From Synechococcus sp. 1G10 (GTDB lineage: Bacteria; Cyanobacteriota; Cyanobacteriia; PCC-6307; Cyanobiaceae): a DNA stretch of 64,000 nucleotides. Positions 56,246 to 64,000 of this stretch are shown here, piece by piece. The first letter of the stretch is position 1, and every line of letters starts with the position of its first letter. A program made the translations under genes and the position numbers. Location: contig NZ_NQKW01000012.1 in assembly GCF_002252625.1 (NCBI RefSeq), forward strand, positions 1-64,000, in the 5' to 3' direction. Under the pieces are notes generated by a model that worked only from the letters and a program-made list of their open reading frames with translations, had not been told where the DNA came from and made no database searches.

Positions 56246-58090
56246 GTGATGCGGTGCCGATCCCTTCCTGCCGGGCTGATCAGCCTGACGGTGATGGCCT
56301 TGCTGCCGGCGGCCGACGGCGGCCTTTCCCGGGCCCAGGCCCGACCGACCGCTTCCATCGCTGGCGCCACCGCCCAGGGTCTGCCGGCCCGCAGCCCGGT
56401 CTCTTCCCGCCAGGAGGGCCGCCTGATCGTCATCAACGGACGGGAGCAGACCGCACGCTGGCAGTGGCTCCCGTCCGTGGGGGGCAACCCCTCCCAGCTC
56501 TGGCTGCCGCTTGAGTTGCTGCAAGGCCAGCTGGGGGTAGCCAGCAGTCCCCGGGTCGATGGAAGGCTGGATCTGGAGTGGTTCGGGCGGAAGCAGCTGG
56601 TGCCCAGCAGCGAGCAGCGCAGCCTCGACGATGAGGTGGCCGTTGAGGCAAGCCAGTTACTGCAAGCGGCTGGGGTCCGCCTCCAGGCCGACGGAGACCG
56701 CCTGCTTCTGGAGATGCCCATGCCCGGGCTGCTTCGGGTGAGGGCGTCGCCCCCGGGAGCAGATCGCCAGGTGGTACTCGATCTCGATGGGGCGGCCGTG
56801 GTCCGCCAGGAGTCCGGTCAGATCCTGCTGGGCTTGCAGAGCACCGCCAGCCAGCGCTCTGAACTGCAGGCCCTTGGCGTGGCGGTCAGCGCCAGCCGGG
56901 AGGGGCTGCTGTTGCGCCCACGCGTCGGTGGGCGGGTGCTGACCCTCGGGGGGCCCGACCGGGTGGTTTTTGCCATCCCGCCGGGGTCCAGCGCCGGGGG
57001 AACAACGGCGGCGAGCCCTGCAGCGCCGCCCCTGGACCCCCGATTGCAGGCCCTGCTCAATCGCAGTGTCCAACTTGATCGTCAGGTGCTGCCTGTGGGA
57101 TCACGGCGGATGCTGATCAGCAGCGTCCGCTTCGATCCCCAGCAGAGTCCCCTCGATCTGCGGCTGCTCACCCGTCCGGACGGGATGCAGGGGCTGACGT
57201 CTCTGACAGCCCTGGCCCAGCAGGAGCAGGCCCTGGTGGCCATCAATGGCGGCTTCTTCAACCGGGTGCGGCGGCTGCCGCTGGGGGCCCTCAAGGCCGA
57301 GGGGCGCTGGCTCTCCGGCCCGATCCTCAACCGCGGCGCCATCGGCTGGCAGCCGGGCGGCCTGCCCAGCTTCGGTCGGCTGGTCCTGCAGGAGCAGCTG
57401 ATCGATGAGAGGGGCCAGCGCTGGCCCCTCACGAGCCTGAACAGCGGGTACGTGCAGCGGGGGCTGGCCCGTTACACCGCCGACTGGGGGAGGGGCTACC
57501 GGGCCCTCAGCGGCAATGAATCGGGGGTGCTGATCCGGGGTGGGGTGGTGCTGCAGCGGCTGAGTGGAGCCCAACTGCAACAGGGCATCCCCCTGGGGAA
57601 CGAGGACACGCTGGTGGTGGGCAGGTCCGGTGTGATTCCGCCCTGGTCCGAGGCCAGCCGACTGACACTCTCCAGCCAATCCAGCGACCCGGTTGGCCAG
57701 CAGGCCTACGTGATGGGAGGCGGTCCCCTGCTGCTTCAAGCCGGTCGGGTCGTCCTCAACGGCACCGCCGAAGGTTTCAGCAGCGCCTTCCAGGGACAAG
57801 GCGCCCCACGCACTGTGATCGGCAGCGATGGCCGGCAGATCTGGTTGCTGACGCTGCAGGGGGTGGATCACGCCGGGCCGACCCTGGGCGAGACGGCCGC
57901 TGTGCTGCGGCAACTGGGCCTGCGCGAGGCCCTGAATCTCGATGGCGGCAGCTCAACCGGACTGTTCGTGGGCAACACCCAGACGGTGCGGGGCCGGGGA
58001 GTGGCCGCCTCCATCCATAACGGCCTCGGTCTTGTGCCCCGCGGCGGGCGGGCCGAGGGCAACCGAGCCGGCGACCGGGCCGGCGGCTGA
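56246..58090 (+). CDS. Phosphodiester glycosidase family (NAGPA domain) exported protein
   Basis: 614 residues. Signal peptide (LPAGLISLTVMALLPAADGGLSRAQA), then a beta-rich N-terminal part to about 280 that may be a copper-amine-oxidase-N-like or AMIN-like region, then a phosphodiester glycosidase domain: ALVAINGGFFNR, GALKAEGRWLSGPI, RTVIGSDGRQIWLLTLQG, EALNLDGGSSTGLFV. The domain cleaves alpha-GlcNAc-1-phosphodiesters in mammals; bacterial targets are probably wall polymers. GTG 56246 or ATG 56249 start. Confidence 0.82.
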   Translation: MMRCRSLPAGLISLTVMALLPAADGGLSRAQARPTASIAGATAQGLPARSPVSSRQEGRLIVINGREQTARWQWLPSVGGNPSQLWLPLELLQGQLGVASSPRVDGRLDLEWFGRKQLVPSSEQRSLDDEVAVEASQLLQAAGVRLQADGDRLLLEMPMPGLLRVRASPPGADRQVVLDLDGAAVVRQESGQILLGLQSTASQRSELQALGVAVSASREGLLLRPRVGGRVLTLGGPDRVVFAIPPGSSAGGTTAASPAAPPLDPRLQALLNRSVQLDRQVLPVGSRRMLISSVRFDPQQSPLDLRLLTRPDGMQGLTSLTALAQQEQALVAINGGFFNRVRRLPLGALKAEGRWLSGPILNRGAIGWQPGGLPSFGRLVLQEQLIDERGQRWPLTSLNSGYVQRGLARYTADWGRGYRALSGNESGVLIRGGVVLQRLSGAQLQQGIPLGNEDTLVVGRSGVIPPWSEASRLTLSSQSSDPVGQQAYVMGGGPLLLQAGRVVLNGTAEGFSSAFQGQGAPRTVIGSDGRQIWLLTLQGVDHAGPTLGETAAVLRQLGLREALNLDGGSSTGLFVGNTQTVRGRGVAASIHNGLGLVPRGGRAEGNRAGDRAGG

Positions 58091-58096
58091 GCCGCG

Positions 58097-58126
58097 CGGG
58101 CTCCAGCCCTGGCAAGCTGGAGCCTG
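58097..58126 (+). terminator. GC-rich hairpin after the glycosidase gene
   Basis: CGGGCTCCAGC (58097-58107) pairs with GCTGGAGCCTG (58116-58126) with one G-T wobble around an 8-nt loop. It starts 6 bp after the stop codon. No T-run follows. It probably ends or processes the glycosidase transcript ahead of the Fe-S carrier gene. Confidence 0.55.
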
Positions 58127-58155
58127 CCTCTGCCGCCAACGAGCGCGAACGCCCC

Positions 58156-58512
58156 ATGCCCAAGGGTCTGAGCCTGCGCCTGTCCTCAGCGGCGGCGGCC
58201 GAGCTGGGCCGGCAGGCCGCCGTGGCCGGGACACCTGGCCTGATGCACCTCGACCTGCTGGAGGGGGGATGCGAGCAATGGGTGCTCAGGATCCGCCCTG
58301 GCCATCTCGCCGGTGTTCCCGTGGCCCGGGCCGATGGCATCACCCTGCATGCGCCTTCCGCCCAGATTCCTCTGCTGGCGGGGCTGAGCCTGGACTACCG
58401 CGGAGATCTCAGCGGTGGGGGCTTCCTGATCCGCTCCGGCGAGGGAGTGAGCTGCTGCGCCTGTGGAGCCGCCTTCAGCCGCACAGGTCTTGGGGGGACC
58501 ACGACAAAGTAA
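58156..58512 (+). CDS. A-type iron-sulfur carrier, HesB/IscA-like
   Basis: 118 residues. The three cluster-binding Cys of A-type carriers are present: Cys39 in LEGGCEQW and the C-terminal pair Cys101/Cys103 in CCACGAAF. There is an additional Cys100. The rest is more divergent than typical IscA or SufA (for example the SGSGFD-type region reads [15 protein letters not shown]). It may hand clusters or iron to photosystem apoproteins, which is inference. It precedes rpsL by 52 bp. Confidence 0.83.
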   Translation: MPKGLSLRLSSAAAAELGRQAAVAGTPGLMHLDLLEGGCEQWVLRIRPGHLAGVPVARADGITLHAPSAQIPLLAGLSLDYRGDLSGGGFLIRSGEGVSCCACGAAFSRTGLGGTTTK

Positions 58513-58534
58513 GGTGACGGATTGTCGAAACGGT

Positions 58535-58544
58535 CGGACGTCCG
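58535..58544. promoter_or_regulatory. Palindrome in the rpsL leader region
   Basis: CGGACGTCCG is a perfect 10-bp palindrome, extendable by wobble pairing to 16 bp, in the 52-bp gap before rpsL. It could be part of a leader structure or operator for the translation cluster. No clear -35/-10 pair is seen. Confidence 0.25.
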
Positions 58545-58564
58545 GCCTAATTCTCCGGCCCTCG

Positions 58565-58939
58565 ATGCCCACGATTCAGCAGCTGATCCGCACCGAACGG
58601 CAGCACCTCACCCGCAAGACCAAGTCCCCGGCTCTGCGCGCCTGCCCAGAGCGCCGTGGGGTCTGCACCCGTGTGTACACCTCCACCCCGAAGAAGCCGA
58701 ACTCGGCCCTTCGCAAGGTGGCCCGTGTGCGTCTCACATCAGGCTTTGAAGTCACGGCCTACATCCCCGGGATCGGCCACAACCTCCAGGAGCACTCCGT
58801 GGTGCTGATCCGAGGAGGCCGCGTCAAGGACCTCCCCGGAGTCAGATACCACATCATTCGTGGCACCCTCGACACGTCCGGTGTGAAGGATCGCCGCCAG
58901 AGCCGCTCCAAGTACGGCGCCAAGACCCCCAAAGGCTGA
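58565..58939 (+). CDS. rpsL: 30S ribosomal protein S12
   Basis: 124 residues, the usual length. [13 protein letters not shown] at the start, [60 protein letters not shown] and a basic end. The site of streptomycin-resistance substitutions ([18 protein letters not shown]) has the wild-type residues. It is first in the str cluster. Confidence 0.99.
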   Translation: MPTIQQLIRTERQHLTRKTKSPALRACPERRGVCTRVYTSTPKKPNSALRKVARVRLTSGFEVTAYIPGIGHNLQEHSVVLIRGGRVKDLPGVRYHIIRGTLDTSGVKDRRQSRSKYGAKTPKG

Positions 58940-59011
58940 TTCCAGGGCCTTGATTCCAGGCCCTGATCGTCTTTCTCCCCACTCCCTCGCACCGCCGATC
59001 CCCACAGGTTT

Positions 59012-59482
59012 ATGTCCCGCCGTAACGCCGCTGAGAAGCGCCCAGTTCTTCCTGACCCCCAGTTCAACAGCCGCCTGGCCTCAATGGTTGTCGCGCGCCT
59101 GATGAAGCACGGCAAGAAGTCCACTGCTCAGCGGATTCTCTCCGACGCATTCGGACTGATCAACGACCGCACCGGCAGCGACCCACTCGAGGTGTTCGAA
59201 ACGGCCGTCCGCAACTCCACCCCGCTGGTGGAGGTGCGAGCTCGCCGGGTGGGCGGCGCCACCTACCAGGTGCCAATGGAAGTGCGGCAGGAACGCGGCA
59301 CTGCCATGGCCCTGCGCTGGCTGGTCAACTTTTCCCGGGCACGCAATGGCCGCAGCATGGCCCAGAAGCTCGCCGGTGAACTGATGGACGCCGCCAACGA
59401 AGCCGGCAGTGCAGTTCGCAAGCGCGAAGAAACCCACAAGATGGCTGAGGCCAACAAGGCCTTCGCCCACTACCGCTACTGA
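59012..59482 (+). CDS. rpsG: 30S ribosomal protein S7
   Basis: 156 residues, full length, nucleating the 30S head. [57 protein letters not shown] and [19 protein letters not shown] are typical. It lies 72 bp after rpsL and is followed by fusA. Confidence 0.99.
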   Translation: MSRRNAAEKRPVLPDPQFNSRLASMVVARLMKHGKKSTAQRILSDAFGLINDRTGSDPLEVFETAVRNSTPLVEVRARRVGGATYQVPMEVRQERGTAMALRWLVNFSRARNGRSMAQKLAGELMDAANEAGSAVRKREETHKMAEANKAFAHYRY

Positions 59483-59584
59483 ACACCCTTCCTGGGCTGG
59501 ATGGCGGGCGCCTCCACCCAGATCAGGCCAACCCTTAAACTTGCGCCCGCAAAATTCGTCGATCAAACACCGGAGACCTTCCCC

Positions 59585-61660
59585 GTGGCCCGCGCCTATC
59601 CCTTGGACCGCGTCAGAAATATCGGCATTGCTGCCCATATCGACGCGGGCAAGACCACCACGACCGAACGGATCCTGTTTTATTCAGGTGTCGTTCACAA
59701 AATGGGTGAGGTGCACGATGGCGCCGCAGTAACCGACTGGATGGAGCAGGAGCGCGAACGCGGCATCACCATCACGGCAGCGGCCATCTCCACCAGCTGG
59801 AAGGATCACCGCATCAATATCATCGACACCCCCGGGCACGTCGATTTCACCATTGAGGTGGAGCGCTCAATGCGCGTGCTTGACGGAGTCGTGGCGGTCT
59901 TCTGCGCAGTGGGTGGTGTGCAACCCCAGTCGGAAACGGTGTGGCGCCAGGCCGATCGCTACAACGTGCCTCGGATCGTGTTCGTCAACAAGATGGACCG
60001 CACCGGTGCCAATTTCCTCAAGGTCTACGACCAGATCAAGGATCGCCTCAAGGCCAATGCCGTTCCATTGCAGTTGCCGATCGGCGCTGAAGGGGACCTC
60101 AAGGGAATCATTGACTTGGTCCGGGAGAAGGCGATTCTCTATACCAACGATCTCGGCACCGACATCGTCGAGAGCGAGATCCCCGACAATATGAAGGAAG
60201 AGGCCGCCGAGTGGCGCGGCAAATTGATGGAATCGGTTGCCGAAACCGATGAAGAGCTGCTGGAAGCTTTCCTGGAAAATGGTGAACTCACCCAGGATCA
60301 GTTGATCAAGGGCATTCGCACCGGTGTGGTCAAGCACGGGCTTGTGCCGATGCTCTGTGGATCCGCCTTCAAGAACAAAGGCGTCCAGCTGGTTCTGGAT
60401 GCCGTGGTGGATTACCTGCCTGCCCCTGTGGACGTGCCACCGATCACGGGTCTGCTGCCCGACGGAACCGAATCGAATCGTCCCTGCGACGACAACGCCC
60501 CCTTCAGCGCCCTGGCGTTCAAGGTCATGGCCGACCCCTACGGCAAGCTCACCTTCGTGCGCATGTACTCCGGGGTACTGAAGAAGGGCAGCTACGTGCT
60601 CAACAGCACCAAAGACAAGAAAGAGCGCATCTCCCGCCTGATCCTGCTCAAAGCCGACGACCGCGAGGAGGTGGACGAGCTGCGTGCCGGTGATCTTGGA
60701 GCCGTGCTCGGCCTCAAGGACACCACCACCGGCGACACGCTCTGCGTGGAAAGCGACCCGATCATTCTGGAATCCCTGTTCATACCTGAACCGGTGATTT
60801 CGGTGGCGGTGGAGCCCAAGACCAAGGGCGACATGGAGAAGCTCTCCAAAGCTCTTCAATCCCTTTCAGAAGAGGACCCCACCTTCCGGGTGTCCACCGA
60901 TCCCGAGACCAGCCAGACCGTGATCGCCGGCATGGGCGAGTTGCACCTGGAAATCCTGGTGGATCGGATGCTGCGCGAATTCAAGGTGGAAGCGAACATC
61001 GGCGCCCCCCAAGTGTCCTACCGCGAAACCATTCGCGCCAGCGCCAAAGGTGAGGGCAAGTTTGCCCGGCAAACCGGTGGCAAGGGCCAGTACGGACACG
61101 TGGTGATTGAGATGGAGCCGGGAGAACCTGGTACCGGCTTCGAATTCGTCAACAAGATCGTTGGCGGCATCGTGCCAAAGGAATACATCGGCCCAGCCGA
61201 AAACGGCATGAAGGAAACCTGCCAGTCCGGTGTGATTGCAGGTTTCCCGATGATCGATATCAAGGTCACCATGGTCGATGGGTCCTACCACGATGTGGAC
61301 TCCTCTGAAATGGCGTTCAAGATTGCCGGCTCCATGGCCTTCAAAGACGGCGTCAAGAAGTGCAATCCCGTACTTCTTGAGCCGATGATGAAGGTCGAAG
61401 TCGAGATCCCTGAGGATTACCTCGGTTCGGTCATCGGCGACCTCTCCTCCCGGCGCGGACAGGTCGAAGGGCAATCCATCGACAACGGACAGTCTAAAGT
61501 CCAGACCAAGGTGCCCCTGGCCGAAATGTTCGGCTACGCCACTCAGCTCCGATCCATGACCCAGGGTCGGGGTATTTTCTCGATGGAGTTCAGTCATTAC
61601 GAGGAAGTTCCTCGCAATGTAGCTGAGGCCATCATCGCCAAGAATCAGGGCAACTCCTGA
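59585..61660 (+). CDS. fusA: Elongation factor G
   Basis: A 691-residue translocation GTPase. Starting at GTG 59585 it reads [20 protein letters not shown], the normal start; G1 [14 protein letters not shown]2 RGITI, G3 DTPGHVDF and G4 NKMDR are present. The frame is open upstream to 59501, but that part is not EF-G-like. About 100 bp separate it from rpsG. Confidence 0.98.
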   Translation: MARAYPLDRVRNIGIAAHIDAGKTTTTERILFYSGVVHKMGEVHDGAAVTDWMEQERERGITITAAAISTSWKDHRINIIDTPGHVDFTIEVERSMRVLDGVVAVFCAVGGVQPQSETVWRQADRYNVPRIVFVNKMDRTGANFLKVYDQIKDRLKANAVPLQLPIGAEGDLKGIIDLVREKAILYTNDLGTDIVESEIPDNMKEEAAEWRGKLMESVAETDEELLEAFLENGELTQDQLIKGIRTGVVKHGLVPMLCGSAFKNKGVQLVLDAVVDYLPAPVDVPPITGLLPDGTESNRPCDDNAPFSALAFKVMADPYGKLTFVRMYSGVLKKGSYVLNSTKDKKERISRLILLKADDREEVDELRAGDLGAVLGLKDTTTGDTLCVESDPIILESLFIPEPVISVAVEPKTKGDMEKLSKALQSLSEEDPTFRVSTDPETSQTVIAGMGELHLEILVDRMLREFKVEANIGAPQVSYRETIRASAKGEGKFARQTGGKGQYGHVVIEMEPGEPGTGFEFVNKIVGGIVPKEYIGPAENGMKETCQSGVIAGFPMIDIKVTMVDGSYHDVDSSEMAFKIAGSMAFKDGVKKCNPVLLEPMMKVEVEIPEDYLGSVIGDLSSRRGQVEGQSIDNGQSKVQTKVPLAEMFGYATQLRSMTQGRGIFSMEFSHYEEVPRNVAEAIIAKNQGNS

Positions 61661-61700
61661 TCTCTCAACCCTAAACACAACCCCCCGATTCTTTCCTTCA

Positions 61701-62930
61701 ATGGCCCGCGAGAAGTTTCAGAGGAACAAACCTCACGTCAACATCGGCACCATCGGCCACGTTGACCACGGCAAGACCACCCTCACTGCTGCCATCACCA
61801 ACGTGCTGGCATCCATCGGTCAGGCCAAGGCCCAGGCCTACGACGACATTGATGGTGCTCCTGAAGAGAAGGAGCGGGGCATCACGATCAACACGGCCCA
61901 CGTGGAGTACGAAACCGCTAACCGTCACTACGCCCACGTCGACTGCCCAGGTCACGCGGACTATGTCAAAAACATGATCACCGGTGCCGCCCAGATGGAC
62001 GGCGCGATTCTGGTGGTGGCTGCCACTGATGGCCCGATGGCCCAGACCAAGGAGCACATCCTGCTGGCCAAGCAGGTGGGCGTCCCCGCCCTGGTGGTGT
62101 TCCTCAACAAGAAGGACATGGTCGACGACGAGGAGATCCTCGAGCTCGTCGAACTCGAAATGCGTGAGCTGCTCAGCAGCTACGACTTCCCCGGTGACGA
62201 CATCCCCATCATCGCCGGCTCGGCCCTCAAGGCCCTTGAGCACATCCAGGGCGGCGGCAAAGGCATCCGTGGTGAAAACGAGTGGGTCGACAAGATCCTC
62301 GATCTGATGGATGGGGTTGATGAATCGATCCCCGAGCCCGAGCGTGAGATCGACAAGCCCTTCCTGATGGCTGTTGAAGACGTCTTCTCAATCACCGGAC
62401 GCGGCACCGTGGCCACCGGCCGGATCGAGCGCGGCAAAGTGAAAGTTGGCGAAACCGTCCAGATCGTTGGCATCAAGGACACCCGCGAAACCACCGTCAC
62501 CGGTGTCGAAATGTTCCGCAAGCTGCTCGATGAGGGCATGGCCGGAGACAACGTCGGCCTGCTCCTGCGTGGCGTGCAGAAGGAAGACATCGAGCGCGGC
62601 ATGGTGCTGGTTAAGCCCAACTCGATCAAGCCCCACACCAAGTTCGAAGGTGAGGTTTATGTCCTTAAGAAAGAAGAGGGTGGCCGCCACACCCCCTTCT
62701 TCGCTGGATACCGTCCCCAGTTCTACATCCGCACCACGGATGTGACCGGCCAGATCACCGCCTTCACCGCCGATGACGGGACCAACGTGGAGATGGTGAT
62801 GCCTGGTGACCGCATCAAGATGTCCGCTGAGCTGATCTGCCCGGTGGCCATCGAGCAAGGCATGCGCTTCGCCATTCGCGAAGGCGGCCGCACCATCGGT
62901 GCAGGCGTGGTCTCCAAGATCGTCGCCTGA
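61701..62930 (+). CDS. tuf: Elongation factor Tu
   Basis: A 409-residue GTPase delivering aminoacyl-t[60 protein letters not shown] and NKKDMVDD are G1-G4. It ends in [14 protein letters not shown]. It has the roughly 10-residue cyanobacterial/plastid insert (around [16 protein letters not shown]). It is 40 bp after fusA. Confidence 0.99.
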   Translation: MAREKFQRNKPHVNIGTIGHVDHGKTTLTAAITNVLASIGQAKAQAYDDIDGAPEEKERGITINTAHVEYETANRHYAHVDCPGHADYVKNMITGAAQMDGAILVVAATDGPMAQTKEHILLAKQVGVPALVVFLNKKDMVDDEEILELVELEMRELLSSYDFPGDDIPIIAGSALKALEHIQGGGKGIRGENEWVDKILDLMDGVDESIPEPEREIDKPFLMAVEDVFSITGRGTVATGRIERGKVKVGETVQIVGIKDTRETTVTGVEMFRKLLDEGMAGDNVGLLLRGVQKEDIERGMVLVKPNSIKPHTKFEGEVYVLKKEEGGRHTPFFAGYRPQFYIRTTDVTGQITAFTADDGTNVEMVMPGDRIKMSAELICPVAIEQGMRFAIREGGRTIGAGVVSKIVA

Positions 62931-62954
62931 GGCTGAAACGGCTGAGCTCAGCTA

Positions 62955-62982
62955 GGGGCTGATCCAACGTTGGATCGGCCCC
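62955..62982 (+). terminator. Hairpin after tuf
   Basis: GGGGCTGATCC (62955-62965) pairs with GGATCGGCCCC (62972-62982), one wobble, loop AACGTT. It starts 24 bp after the tuf stop and is not followed by T residues. It may attenuate transcription into rpsJ or stabilise the tuf transcript, since rpsJ lies 156 bp further on. Confidence 0.6.
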
Positions 62983-63138
62983 CGTCACGCACCTCGACAA
63001 GTTGCCCCCAACCGGCATCGGTTGTCTTCGGCGGAAACGAGCTTGGCCTCGGCCAACCACTCTCCAGCCTCCCTTCCCCCTTTTTCCTGTCCTTCGGCCG
63101 CGGTGTCCACCAAGGCCTGCGTTCCCACGAGTCCTGCC

Positions 63139-63459
63139 ATGTCAGCCGCCATCGCCCAGCAGAAGATCCGCATCCGTCTCAAGGCGTTTGATCGCCGCAT
63201 GCTGGACCTCTCCTGCGAAAAGATCATCGAAACGGCCGATCACACAGCCGCCACGGCCATCGGTCCGATCCCCCTGCCCACTAAGCGCAGGATTTATTGC
63301 GTGCTGCGCTCGCCCCACGTGGACAAGGATTCCCGTGAGCACTTCGAGACCCGCACCCACCGTCGCATCATCGACATCTACAGCCCAACGGCCAAGACGA
63401 TCGACGCGCTGATGAAGCTTGATCTGCCCAGTGGTGTCGACATCGAAGTGAAGCTCTGA
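63139..63459 (+). CDS. rpsJ: 30S ribosomal protein S10
   Basis: 106 residues. [74 protein letters not shown] is S10, which also acts as NusE in antitermination. ATG 63139 is the family start; upstream in-frame sequence is leader. A strong terminator follows. Confidence 0.99.
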   Translation: MSAAIAQQKIRIRLKAFDRRMLDLSCEKIIETADHTAATAIGPIPLPTKRRIYCVLRSPHVDKDSREHFETRTHRRIIDIYSPTAKTIDALMKLDLPSGVDIEVKL

Positions 63460-63490
63460 GCTCCAGGCCGGCCCGACGCGACGAATTCCT

Positions 63491-63520
63491 GGACCCACCC
63501 TCTTGGTGGGTCCTTTTTTT
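63491..63520 (+). terminator. Rho-independent terminator after rpsJ
   Basis: GGACCCACC (63491-63499), loop CTCTT, GGTGGGTCC (63505-63513), then seven T. A perfect 9-bp stem with a T-tract, 31 bp after the rpsJ stop. It ends the translation cluster. Confidence 0.95.
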
Positions 63521-63604
63521 CTAGACTGATTTTGACCATCAGGCACCTCAAGCAGCTTCGCTGACCAAACCTCCAACCACCCATTGCCGCCCCGCCGACC
63601 TTCC

Positions 63605-64000
63605 GTGAGTGATCTGGCCGTGAGGGAACTCCCACTCTTCCCCCTGCCGGATGTGGTGCTGTTCCCGCAGGAAGTTTTACCCCTGCATATTTTTGAACCC
63701 CGTTATCGCATGATGTTGCGAACGGTGCTTGAGACTGACCGTCGTTTCGGTGTGGTGCGCTGGGACCCAAATCAGCAGGAGATGGCCCAGGTGGGCTGCT
63801 GCGCTGAAATTCTTCAACACCAGACCCAGGACGATGATCGCAGCAATATCGTCACCCTCGGCCAGCAACGATTTCGCGTGCTTGAAGTGGTGCGGGAGGC
63901 CCCTTTCCGTGTGGCCATGGTCAGCTGGATCGAGGACGATCCCAACACCAGCCACGACGTGCTTCAGGATCTTGGCTTACAGGTCACCCAGGCCCTGAGG
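63605..64000 (+). CDS. LON substrate-binding domain protein, N-terminal part
   Basis: The first 132 codons of a gene cut by the right edge. ELPLFPLPDVVLFPQEVLPLHIFEPRYRMML is the start of the LON N-terminal domain, followed by RFGVVRWDPNQQEMAQVGCCAEIL and VTLGQQRFRVLEVV. Cyanobacteria carry a short stand-alone LON-domain protein of about 210 residues without ATPase or protease domains, and this is the likely identity. GTG 63605 is used; GTG 63620 is an alternative. Confidence 0.88.
   Translation, partial: MSDLAVRELPLFPLPDVVLFPQEVLPLHIFEPRYRMMLRTVLETDRRFGVVRWDPNQQEMAQVGCCAEILQHQTQDDDRSNIVTLGQQRFRVLEVVREAPFRVAMVSWIEDDPNTSHDVLQDLGLQVTQALR

Overview
The window is a gene-dense, high-GC chromosomal segment of an oxygenic picocyanobacterium, most likely a Cyanobium or Synechococcus relative. 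It carries psbD, ycf3, ycf34, chlM, crtB-pds, NDH-1 subunits (ndhM, F, D, A, I, G, E), a RbcR-type regulator, both RpaA and RpaB, and a glutamate synthase that looks ferredoxin-dependent. The runs plsX-fabH-fabD-plsC and ndhA-I-G-E next to citrate synthase match my memory of picocyanobacterial gene order; the genus is inferred, not searched.

Layout. 1-2.5 kb: start of psbD (minus strand), a UPF0367 protein, a lone ECF/CbiO-like ATPase, tRNA-Asn(GTT) and rpaA behind a leader of about 350 bp. 2.5-7.2 kb: holB, tmk and a copper-type P-ATPase on the minus strand, then ycf3. 7.2-9.1 kb: the most accessory-looking stretch, a secreted zeta-toxin-like kinase plus an EamA transporter. 9.1-15.5 kb: radA, then rpaB-plsX-fabH-fabD-plsC (fatty acid and phospholipid initiation under an essential response regulator). 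15.4-25.3 kb: ydcF-like, tsaB, ycf34, a CCA/poly(A) polymerase, an RRM protein, a hydrolase, crtB, pds, ndhM, a DUF3172 protein, rbcR and a Z-ISO homologue. 25.4-33.1 kb: ndhF, ndhD, a LapA-like protein, scpA, a sugar nucleotidyltransferase, metF and a PedR-like regulator. 33.3-41.4 kb is one minus-strand array: a possible micro-ORF, CYTH protein, nadK, ndhE, ndhG, ndhI, ndhA, gltA, sixA and DUF3352. 41.5-51.5 kb: rhodanese, hrcA, Anbu peptidase, trpB, SUI1 factor, cysC, AI-2E-family protein, polytopic glycosyltransferase-like protein, purE, nagA, chlM. 51.5-64 kb: gltB, a phosphodiester-glycosidase-like protein, an A-type Fe-S carrier, the rpsL-rpsG-fusA-tuf-rpsJ translation cluster ending in a canonical terminator, and the start of a LON-domain protein.

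Common themes are photosynthetic electron flow and its regulation (RpaA, RpaB, RbcR, PedR-like, NDH-1, Ycf3, Ycf34), carotenoid synthesis (phytoene synthase, desaturase and the zeta-carotene isomerase within 6 kb), lipid synthesis and translation. I see no CRISPR array, transposase, prophage or rRNA. The points most worth a second look are the exported zeta-like kinase, an 11-residue repeat extension on PlsX, a near-perfect 51-nt hairpin shared by the convergent ends of the DUF3172 gene and rbcR, several hairpins without T-tracts at gene ends, and a 37-residue Cys-containing micro-ORF.
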